This document shows positions 1-4,949 of a stretch of 6,017 bases of DNA, piece after piece. The stretch comes from Pseudorhodobacter antarcticus. Its GTDB lineage: Bacteria > Pseudomonadota > Alphaproteobacteria > Rhodobacterales > Rhodobacteraceae. The position numbers and the translations under genes are program-made. Every line of letters begins with the position of its first letter. Position 1 is the stretch's first letter. The notes under the pieces are model-generated. The model saw only the letters and a program-made list of their open reading frames with translations, ran no database searches and had not been told where the DNA came from. Where the stretch lies: assembly GCA_945860375.1 (NCBI GenBank), contig CAMAQR010000119.1:1-6017 (forward strand). Reading direction: 5' to 3'.

Positions 1-204
1 GGCGGCCATGTCGGTTTCGCCGTGGGTCAGGACGGCACGCACTTCCACGTGTTGGGCGGCAACCAGTTCGACGCCGTCACCGTCGCAAGGGTCGCAAAGT
101 CCCGCCTCCTTGGGGCGCGCTGGCCGCGGACTTACCCCCTCCGCCCCGAGCCCCTTCCATCCATGGCTCCCGGCGAAACCCTCACCACAACCAATGAATT
201 CTGA
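1..204 (+). CDS. TIGR02594-type NlpC/P60-like peptidoglycan hydrolase, C-terminal part
   Basis: The 5' end lies outside the window; 67 C-terminal residues are visible in frame 1, ending at the TGA at 202-204. The visible part opens with GGHVGFAVGQDG, which fits the catalytic-histidine strand of NlpC/P60-like (CHAP/amidase) hydrolases, then HVLGGNQFDAV and SRLLGARWP, and closes with TTTNEF. From memory, TIGR02594 proteins share the GGNQ block, the RLLG-RWP block and a terminal STNE-like tail; these proteins are phage or gene-transfer-agent type endolysins that cleave peptide bonds in peptidoglycan. The residue after GGNQ is usually Ser in the members I recall and is Phe here, a possible sign of relaxed selection. 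A small holin-like frame starts 11 bp downstream, which supports a lysis cassette. The cysteine nucleophile would lie upstream of the window, so activity cannot be judged. The family call is fairly firm. Confidence 0.72.
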   Translation, partial: GGHVGFAVGQDGTHFHVLGGNQFDAVTVARVAKSRLLGARWPRTYPLRPEPLPSMAPGETLTTTNEF

Positions 205-215
205 AGAGGTCCATC

Positions 216-356
216 ATGTTGAAACCTGCCATACTGGCATTAGTGCGCCAGCTTCTGACTGTCGTCGGCATAGCGCTTGTCGCCAAAGGCTATGTCCAAG
301 CCACCGATGTCGAGCCGGTGATTGGGGCTCTGATGACCATCGGGTCAGTGATCTAG
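216..356 (+). CDS. Pam3-gp28-like putative phage holin, probably truncated by a TAG stop
   Basis: This 46-residue frame is preceded by an AGAGG ribosome binding site 5-6 bases before the ATG. It starts MLKPAILALVRQLLTVVG and has two hydrophobic stretches, about residues 5-23 and 34-46, separated by the polar segment KGYVQATDVE. That is the plan of the small Pam3-gp28-type holin family, which forms membrane lesions that release an endolysin; the hydrolase gene directly upstream fits. The frame stops at TAG (354-356) in the middle of the second membrane segment. If that codon were TGG, translation would continue as W-SVGDKRGR to a TGA at 381-383, giving the expected Trp plus short basic tail and about 55 residues. 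I therefore suspect a nonsense mutation and a non-functional product, or a sequencing error. The short length makes family assignment moderate. Confidence 0.6.
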   Translation: MLKPAILALVRQLLTVVGIALVAKGYVQATDVEPVIGALMTIGSVI

Positions 357-414
357 TCTGTAGGTGACAAAAGGGGAAGATGAGGGTCGACCTATTACCG
401 GCCACGCCGACGCG

Positions 415-429
415 CTTGCTTACAGCAAG
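415..429. other. Small hairpin between the convergent holin frame and hemN
   Basis: CTTGCT and AGCAAG form a perfect 6-bp stem around a TAC loop, 13 bases beyond the hemN stop codon. It sits in the only gap between the + strand phage relic and the - strand genes (384-442). Neither strand has a T-run after the stem, so it is not a convincing intrinsic terminator. It could be a weak or Rho-assisted 3' end for hemN, or chance. Nothing else stands out in this gap. Confidence 0.25.
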
Positions 430-442
430 TCAAAATATCTGG

Positions 443-1798
443 TTACGATGCGCGTGAATACCGAACTCCCTCGGGCACATGTGCATCGAACATGCTGGCC
501 ACGATCCGCGTCAGAGGGCGACCGTCAGGAAGAATGGTAAGAACATTGCCCTCGAGGTTGACCAGTCCCCCGAACCGGGCTGCGACATGCTTCATGATCA
601 GGGTAAGCGCTGCTGCGCCTTTGCCGAACTCTGGTTGCAAGTCAGTCAGGTTGAGGCGGAAATCACACATCAGGAATTCAATCGCCCTGGCGCGCAGGGC
701 ATCCTCTCCTTCCATGGCGTGCCCGCGTGACCCTGCGAAACCTCCCGCCGTGATCCGCTGGATATAGGCGGCCGTTGCGGGTGCGTTTTGCACATACCCG
801 CCAGGAAAACGCGAAATCGCCGATGCGCCCAAACCGATCAGCGTTTGACAGCCGTCAGTGGTGTATCCTTGGAAATTGCGGCGCAAACTTCCGGTGCTTT
901 GCGCCTTTGCCAGCGCGTCGTTCGGCCGGGCGAAGTGATCGATCCCGATGGCCTGCATTCCAGCTTGACCAAACCGTTCCGCAGCGAATGCCGCAAGGTG
1001 ATACCGCAACACATCACCGGGCAGTGCGGTTTCATCAATCAGCTTCTGCCGCTTCGACACCCACGGTACATGCGCATAACCGAACAGGGCCACGCGATCG
1101 GGCGCAAAGGTTAGAACCTTTTCAACCGTATCGGCGATGTGTGCTTCCGTCTGATGTGGCAGGCCGTAGACCAGATCGGTATTGAGCGACAAGATCCCCG
1201 CCGCGCGCAAATCGGCAACACAGACTTGCGTTAGCTCAAAGGGTTGCTCCCGGCCAATTGCCTGCTGAACTTCTGGCGCAAAATCCTGAATGCCGATTGA
1301 GGCGCGGGTCATGCCCTCGGCGGCCAAGGCATCAATTTTGGCCCGGTCGACCATCGTCGGATCGATCTCGACCGAAAACTCAAACCCTTCTGCCGGCTCA
1401 AACACATCGCGGATCGCGCGGGCCAACCTTTGAATCAGGATTGGCGGCAGAATGGTTGGTGTGCCGCCTCCCCAGTGCAACTGGCCCATCCGCAGGCCTC
1501 TTGGCAGGATATGACGGAGCAAAGCCAGTTCCGCCTCAAGTGTTTCGATATATCCTTCCACTGGGGCCAATGTCTGGGTGCCTTGAGTGTGACAGGCGCA
1601 AAACCAGCATAAGCGCTCGCAGAACGGGATGTGACTATAGACCGAAACCGGTATGCGCGGATCCAACTCTGCAAGAGCCTCTGACTGAAACGCGGCACCG
1701 ATCCGGGGTGAGAACACGGCTGCTGTAGGATAAGACGTGTAACGTGGCACACGCGCATCAAAAAGACCAAGCGCGCGAAGATGTTCTATGTGTTCCAT
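443..1798 (-). CDS. hemN: Oxygen-independent coproporphyrinogen III oxidase (radical SAM)
   Basis: This enzyme performs the oxygen-free oxidative decarboxylation of coproporphyrinogen III to protoporphyrinogen IX in the cytoplasm, using a 4Fe-4S cluster and S-adenosylmethionine. Residues 54-69 (YSHIPFCERLCWFCAC) hold the CxxxCxxC cluster ligands C60, C64 and C67 plus the extra C69 typical of true HemN, and Y54 matches the E. coli SAM-contacting Tyr. Further blocks are GGGTPT near 110-115, SVEIDP near 142-147, GIQDF near 169, GREQ near 182 and DLVYGLP near 208-214; YAHVPW and a C-terminal HemN domain follow. Length is 451 aa against 457 in E. coli. I chose the ATG at 1798 (MEHIEHLRALGLFDARVPRY) because homologues start there and AGGA precedes it closely; an in-frame ATG at 1828 would add ten residues without a ribosome binding site. 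It probably supplies heme for anaerobic respiration, including NarI. The extra C69 and the YAHVPW block argue against HemW. The call is firm. Confidence 0.95.
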   Translation of the reverse strand: MEHIEHLRALGLFDARVPRYTSYPTAAVFSPRIGAAFQSEALAELDPRIPVSVYSHIPFCERLCWFCACHTQGTQTLAPVEGYIETLEAELALLRHILPRGLRMGQLHWGGGTPTILPPILIQRLARAIRDVFEPAEGFEFSVEIDPTMVDRAKIDALAAEGMTRASIGIQDFAPEVQQAIGREQPFELTQVCVADLRAAGILSLNTDLVYGLPHQTEAHIADTVEKVLTFAPDRVALFGYAHVPWVSKRQKLIDETALPGDVLRYHLAAFAAERFGQAGMQAIGIDHFARPNDALAKAQSTGSLRRNFQGYTTDGCQTLIGLGASAISRFPGGYVQNAPATAAYIQRITAGGFAGSRGHAMEGEDALRARAIEFLMCDFRLNLTDLQPEFGKGAAALTLIMKHVAARFGGLVNLEGNVLTILPDGRPLTRIVASMFDAHVPEGVRYSRAS

Positions 1799-1805
1799 TT
1801 TTCCT

Positions 1806-1846
1806 AAGATACCGACAAGAACGAGCATGACGTTGCGCTACATCAA
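1806..1846 (-). promoter_or_regulatory. FNR/FnrL-type box and -10 element of the hemN promoter
   Basis: On the - strand, TTGATGTAGCGCAA at 1846-1833 matches the FNR consensus TTGAT-N4-ATCAA in 8 of 10 positions and keeps both essential TTG/CAA ends. TATCTT at 1811-1806 matches 4 of 6 bases of the -10 consensus. The two centres are 31 bases apart, the geometry of a class II FNR-activated promoter (box at -41.5). Placed this way the start of transcription would fall at about 1798, the A of the hemN start codon. Control of hemN genes by FnrL is established in Rhodobacter; its use here is inferred. Confidence 0.55.
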
Positions 1847-1851
1847 ACGAT

Positions 1852-1864
1852 GAAAATCATTTTC
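1852..1864. promoter_or_regulatory. AT-rich palindrome upstream of the hemN FNR-type box (possible operator)
   Basis: GAAAAT-C-ATTTTC is a perfect interrupted palindrome of 6-bp arms around one base, in an otherwise GC-rich context, 5 bases upstream of the FNR-type box. Read on the - strand from 1864, it and the following bases match 13 of 19 positions of the E. coli Fur box. An iron-responsive regulator of the Fur superfamily is possible, but alphaproteobacterial regulators differ from E. coli Fur, so the identity is open. The rest of the 144-bp gap (1799-1942) shows no clear terminator or small gene. Confidence 0.3.
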
Positions 1865-1942
1865 CGGTGCAGAACAGTCGGTTCAGATAAGGCGGTCTAT
1901 GTCTCGCAACGCTTCTGATCACAGCCGTGGCGCGATGCGGGC

Positions 1943-2464
1943 TTACGCAGCCGCAACCTTCTTCGCGATACATTCAGAGAGCCACGCGTCCAGCCTGCTG
2001 ACATCAGGGGGCAGGCTTGCTGCCATCCCCTCGGCGAAGACCTCGAAAGCCGGGAGGTTCAGCGCATTTATGCCGACAATGACCGGAATGCCCATGGAAA
2101 GCGCTTCGGCGATCACGCCGCGAAAGCCTCGCCCTTCGGCTTCGTGTTTGCCGAATTTGTTGACGATGAGGACATCTGCCCCAATCGACAGCTCGGCAGA
2201 TACCAGACCGACCGCAGTTTCCAGTGCAGCAGGGTCAAGCCTGCAGCCACGCGAGGATCGACCGAGGTCTTGACTGATACGCAGGACGGGCCCTTCGGGC
2301 AAAACCTGAACATCCATGTCGCATGGGCCCGTATCAGCCCGTTCCGAGTTGATCTGAACGGTGCCACAGCACCTGAGACCGCGCGACACAAGCTGAGTAA
2401 CCAGCTTGAAAAGGATCAGGTCGGTGCCTCCCCTTCCGGGTGCCATTGTGTAGGCTAAACGCAT
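1943..2464 (-). CDS. DUF2478 family protein (putative nucleotide-binding, molybdenum-associated)
   Basis: This 173-aa soluble protein resembles DUF2478, a family annotated as putative NTPases and often found near molybdenum transport or molybdopterin genes; its biochemical function is not established. It opens MRLAYTMAPGRGGTDLILF, a glycine-rich loop after the first strand that resembles but does not match a Walker A motif, because it lacks the Lys. Then come CGTVQIN near 33-39, CDMDVQVLPEGP near 48-59, SRGCRLDPAALE near 71-82 and the most conserved block, NKFGKHEAEGRGFR, at 102-115, followed by IPVIVGINALNLPAF. I chose the ATG at 2464 because family members begin there and GAGGA lies 8 bases upstream; an alternative ATG at 2479 overlaps the moeA stop as ATGA but has a poor ribosome binding site. 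The 11-bp gap after moeA suggests coupled expression and a role linked to molybdenum cofactor. No membrane segment or signal peptide is visible. Confidence 0.82.
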   Translation of the reverse strand: MRLAYTMAPGRGGTDLILFKLVTQLVSRGLRCCGTVQINSERADTGPCDMDVQVLPEGPVLRISQDLGRSSRGCRLDPAALETAVGLVSAELSIGADVLIVNKFGKHEAEGRGFRGVIAEALSMGIPVIVGINALNLPAFEVFAEGMAASLPPDVSRLDAWLSECIAKKVAAA

Positions 2465-2475
2465 CTGCAGGGTCC

Positions 2476-3756
2476 TCATGTTGGGCAAAAAGGTTGGAAT
2501 TCGACCAACGCACCGGCGGGAAGCCACTCTGCGTCGGCAGGAATGAAGATAAGGCCGGACGCCATCGAAAGGCCGTTCACCCGCGACGAATGGCTCTCTG
2601 GCTCAAAGCTCACAACCTCGCGGCCTTGCGGATCGAACCCTGCACAGATTGCCGGGCGCAACTCGCAGCGGCCCGTCATTCTGGAAATGTCATGGGCAGT
2701 GACGACATGCCGTCTTTTGGCAGTGTCATCATTTGCACCAGTCATCCGTCTGACCAGCGCCTCGCCAAATAGTTGCCAGGTGATGAACGCTGAAAGTGGA
2801 TTGCCCGGGAGGCCTAGCCAGGCTGCTTCCCTGACGTGCCCGAAGGACACGGGTTTGCCAGGTTTGATCGCAACACCGCTGAAGATGACCTCGGCACCCA
2901 TCGCCAACAGCGTCGGTTTTATGTGATCTTCCTCACCCACCGAGATCCCGCCAGTCGTGATCACGAGGTCTGCAACGTTTGCCATCTCTGCAGTCTGTAA
3001 AAACAGTGCATCCGAGCTGTCGAGACCGTGCTCAACGGCGACAAGATCGATGTCAGGTCGCGTCAGCGCGGCGGTCAGCATGGGCGTGTTCACATCCCAG
3101 ATCTGCGCTGCCGCCCGGTCTGCGCCTGCCTGACGCACCTCATCCCCGGTTACCAGGAGGGCGACGCGCAATCGTCTGCGCACCCGGACGGACCCGGCAC
3201 CCGCTGCGGCGCAGGCGGCGATTTCGCGTGGTCCGAGACGTTGCCCCTGCCTTAGAACCGTGGCCCCTGCCGCCATTTCACTGCCCGCACGGCGTATGTT
3301 CAACCCCGGTTCGGGACGTCGCACAATTCGGATGGTCGCACCGCTTCGCTGGACGTCTTCCTGCATCACGACGGCATCCGATCCTGCAGGGATCGGCGCA
3401 CCGGTAAAAACCCGGGTAGACTGCAGACCGCAAAGTGGTCGCTTTGCGGATTGTCCCGCCTGAACCCGTGCAACAATATCCAGCGTCCACGGGCCATCAC
3501 CGACCAGTTCCGTGGTCACGATAGCGAAGCCGTCCACCGCCGCGTTGTCGAAAGGCGGGATCATGCACAAGGCGTTGACCGGACTTGCGAGAGTTCGACC
3601 CAAGGCAAGGCCAAGTGTGAGGTTTTCCGTTTCTTCAACCGAGGTGGTTCGAGCAAAGATCAGGGCGAGCGCGTCGTCGATGCTGATCAATGTCATGAGG
3701 ATATCACGGCGGTCACAGCCACAGCCTTGCGGTGCAATGGGTTGCAAAATCGTCAT
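2476..3756 (-). CDS. moeA: Molybdopterin molybdenumtransferase MoeA
   Basis: MoeA inserts molybdate into adenylylated molybdopterin to give active molybdenum cofactor, here presumably for the nitrate reductase encoded upstream, whose NarG subunit carries bis-MGD. Visible family blocks in the 426-aa product are PPFDNAAVDGFAI at 67-79 (active-site Asp retained), FTGAPIPAGSDAVVMQED at 117-134, GLNIRRAG near 151-158, LVTGDEV at 201-207, TTGGISVGEEDHIKP at 267-281, KPGKP at 298-302, GLPGNPLSAF at 315-324 and SRVNGLSMASG at 391-401, covering all MoeA domains. The start at 3756 follows an ideal AAGGAGGT ribosome binding site with 6-7 bases spacing, and its ATG overlaps the carbonic anhydrase TGA (ATGA), so translation is probably coupled. 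The N-terminus carries a GCGCD cysteine pair at 11-15. Two usually conserved positions vary: S-M in the FDNSAMDG signature is A-V, and Asp after the RRxG block is Glu. Otherwise it appears intact, and the length is normal (E. coli 411 aa). Confidence 0.95.
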   Translation of the reverse strand: MTILQPIAPQGCGCDRRDILMTLISIDDALALIFARTTSVEETENLTLGLALGRTLASPVNALCMIPPFDNAAVDGFAIVTTELVGDGPWTLDIVARVQAGQSAKRPLCGLQSTRVFTGAPIPAGSDAVVMQEDVQRSGATIRIVRRPEPGLNIRRAGSEMAAGATVLRQGQRLGPREIAACAAAGAGSVRVRRRLRVALLVTGDEVRQAGADRAAAQIWDVNTPMLTAALTRPDIDLVAVEHGLDSSDALFLQTAEMANVADLVITTGGISVGEEDHIKPTLLAMGAEVIFSGVAIKPGKPVSFGHVREAAWLGLPGNPLSAFITWQLFGEALVRRMTGANDDTAKRRHVVTAHDISRMTGRCELRPAICAGFDPQGREVVSFEPESHSSRVNGLSMASGLIFIPADAEWLPAGALVEFQPFCPT

Positions 3757-4370
3757 TCCGCTACCTCCTTCTGGAAATGGCCGGGGCCAACGCTGCAATC
3801 GAGGTCACGCAAACGACCGTCTTTCAATCCGTAGATCAGGCCATGCACACGAAGGTTCGCACCGCGCCGCCACGCCCTTTGCAGGATGGGCGTTTCGCAG
3901 ACCCGCCAAACACCCTCGACCACGTTCAGTTCTGCGAGACGGTCGCGCCGTGCTTCGATTTCCGGTTGTTGCGCCAGATCGACGGCGTAGCTGCGTGCCA
4001 GCCGCCGGATCGGCTCCAGCCAGTGATCGGCAAGGCTCTGTGGCAGATCCTCGGTTGCCGCCTTGACGCCGCCGCAGCCGTAATGACCGCAAACGATGAT
4101 CTCGCGCACTTTCAGTGCTTCGACCGCGAATTCCAGCGCCGACAAGAGGTTCATGTCAGACGAGTGGGCGATATTGGCGACATTGCGATGGACGAAGACT
4201 TCACCCGGATCGAGGCCCGCGACCACGTTTGCCGGAACACGGCTGTCCGAACAGCCAATCCAGAAGAACTCGGGGGCCTGAAGGGCGGCAAGTCGTGTGA
4301 AATAGTCAGATTCTTCGGCGTGACGTTGTTTCGACCACTCCTGATTGCGCGCCAAAAGGTCATTCAGCAT
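3753..4370 (-). CDS. can: Beta-class carbonic anhydrase
   Basis: This 205-aa cytoplasmic zinc enzyme should interconvert CO2 and bicarbonate. The zinc ligands are all in place: C40, D42 and R44 in WIGCSDSRVP, then H96 and C99 in CGHYGCGGV. Further beta-class blocks are GLDPGEVFVHRNVANI near 52-67, ALEFAVEALKV near 78-88, LNVVEGVWRV near 148-157 and a C-terminal VHGLIYGLKDGRLRDLD. It aligns nearly end to end with E. coli Can (220 aa; C42, D44, H98, C101), only shorter at the C-terminus. The start at 4370 has an AGGAG ribosome binding site 6 bases upstream and overlaps the end of the hemerythrin-like gene by 11 bp; its TGA overlaps the moeA ATG. It is therefore locked into the nitrate reductase gene string. 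A possible reason is bicarbonate supply or pH balance during anaerobic respiration, which is inference. Function is firm; the symbol is by similarity to E. coli can. Confidence 0.94.
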   Translation of the reverse strand: MLNDLLARNQEWSKQRHAEESDYFTRLAALQAPEFFWIGCSDSRVPANVVAGLDPGEVFVHRNVANIAHSSDMNLLSALEFAVEALKVREIIVCGHYGCGGVKAATEDLPQSLADHWLEPIRRLARSYAVDLAQQPEIEARRDRLAELNVVEGVWRVCETPILQRAWRRGANLRVHGLIYGLKDGRLRDLDCSVGPGHFQKEVAE

Positions 4371-4929
4371 TGGTCGTCTCCTGGATAGGGGGAAGCCCGC
4401 GCCGCGACCGCATGTGCTCCGAGAGCAGCCGCAAATCGGCCTGGGTCAACCGGGCGCGGGCGATCGGCCGCAGGATCGCGTGCGCAGCCACAAGGTGGCT
4501 GCGCACGCGCCCCGCGAACTCGGTCAATGTTGTGCGGCCTTCGGCGGTCAGGTCGGCACCGGTGTCAAGGTATTCGGCGAGCGTGACACGTACCAGTGGC
4601 AGCAGGCGGGTCACTTCGTCCTGGTCGGCCCTGATCCGGCTGATTGTGTTTTCAATCGAATCTTCCTCCGTGCAGCGCCGCGCCAAGAGCGGGAACAGAT
4701 CCTCAGCTTCGTCGCGCAGATACACATTCAACTCTTCGTTCAGAAAACGCAGCACGGTCAATGCCGCCTGCCGGTCGAGGGTCGTGGCCATGGCCAGACC
4801 GTCGATCACTGCGCAGATCTGACGTTCGCGCAGGTGGTCTTCGCTGATGAAATCCAGCGGATTTGCGAGCAGGCTCTGGCTCGTAGGGCCATCACCGCTC
4901 CGACGCCGCGCGGGAACTGACTGTTTCAT
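4360..4929 (-). CDS. Hemerythrin-like (HHE) domain protein with incomplete iron ligands
   Basis: The 189-aa, mostly helical soluble protein has the layout of nar-associated hemerythrin-domain proteins: NPLDFISEDHLRERQICAVID near 23-43, LRFLNEELNVYLRDEAEDLFPLL near 60-82, a third helix SIENTISRIRADQDE near 91-105, and RSHLVAAHAILRPIA near 143-157 before a basic tail SEHMRSRRG. Hemerythrin domains bind a diiron centre that senses or carries O2, NO or reactive nitrogen species, or helps iron-sulfur repair. Here H32 and the HLVAAH histidines H145 and H150 remain, but the position usually His before the acidic DEEEDLFP block is Tyr70 and the usual His of the third helix is Gln103, so a normal diiron site looks unlikely. 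The start at 4929 (MKQSVPARRR) has AAGGGG about 7 bases upstream and lies 20 bp after the isomerase gene; its 3' end overlaps the carbonic anhydrase start. A perfect 15-bp inverted repeat lies in codons for residues 141-151. Family call is moderate. Confidence 0.72.
   Translation of the reverse strand: MKQSVPARRRSGDGPTSQSLLANPLDFISEDHLRERQICAVIDGLAMATTLDRQAALTVLRFLNEELNVYLRDEAEDLFPLLARRCTEEDSIENTISRIRADQDEVTRLLPLVRVTLAEYLDTGADLTAEGRTTLTEFAGRVRSHLVAAHAILRPIARARLTQADLRLLSEHMRSRRGLPPIQETTNAE
4477..4509. repeat. Perfect 15-bp inverted repeat (hairpin) inside the hemerythrin-like gene
   Basis: Bases 4477-4491 and 4495-4509 are exact reverse complements, with core GCGTGCGCAGCCAC, separated by the 3-base loop AAG. 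In mRNA from the - strand this would be a very stable GC-rich stem with loop CUU. No U-tract follows on either strand, so it is not a classical intrinsic terminator. It spans the codons for RVRSHLVAAHA and could be an RNA-processing or stability element within the operon, or the product of quasipalindrome-templated mutation. Confidence 0.85.
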
Positions 4930-4949
4930 GGCACGCCCCTTCACGCGGT

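Noticed and set aside
415..429. Intrinsic terminator between the holin frame and hemN
   Set aside because: Only a 6-bp stem, and no T-run on either strand; kept as a weak hairpin instead.
479..1728. Long open frames on the + strand opposite hemN
   Set aside because: They are antisense shadows of a gene with complete HemN motifs, are rich in Arg/Pro/Ser and show no family motif.
443..1798. HemW (heme chaperone) instead of HemN
   Set aside because: The fourth Cys after CxxxCxxC, the early Tyr before HIPFC, the YAHVPW block and the full length of about 450 aa fit HemN.
1799..1828. Ten-residue N-terminal extension of HemN from an ATG at 1828
   Set aside because: No ribosome binding site, it starts only 5 bases from the FNR-type box and lies upstream of the predicted -10, and homologues begin at the ATG at 1798.
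1847..1942. Terminator or small gene between the DUF2478 gene and hemN
   Set aside because: Only an imperfect stem (GCGTTGCG with CGCATCGC) without a T-run, and no frame with a ribosome binding site was seen.
3757..3798. Longer MoeA start at 3798
   Set aside because: It would run through the ideal AAGGAGGT ribosome binding site and into the carbonic anhydrase gene; the ATG at 3756 fits better.
3753..4390. Open frames on both strands overlapping the carbonic anhydrase gene
   Set aside because: The carbonic anhydrase frame carries all zinc ligands and a good ribosome binding site; the others show only GC-driven openness.
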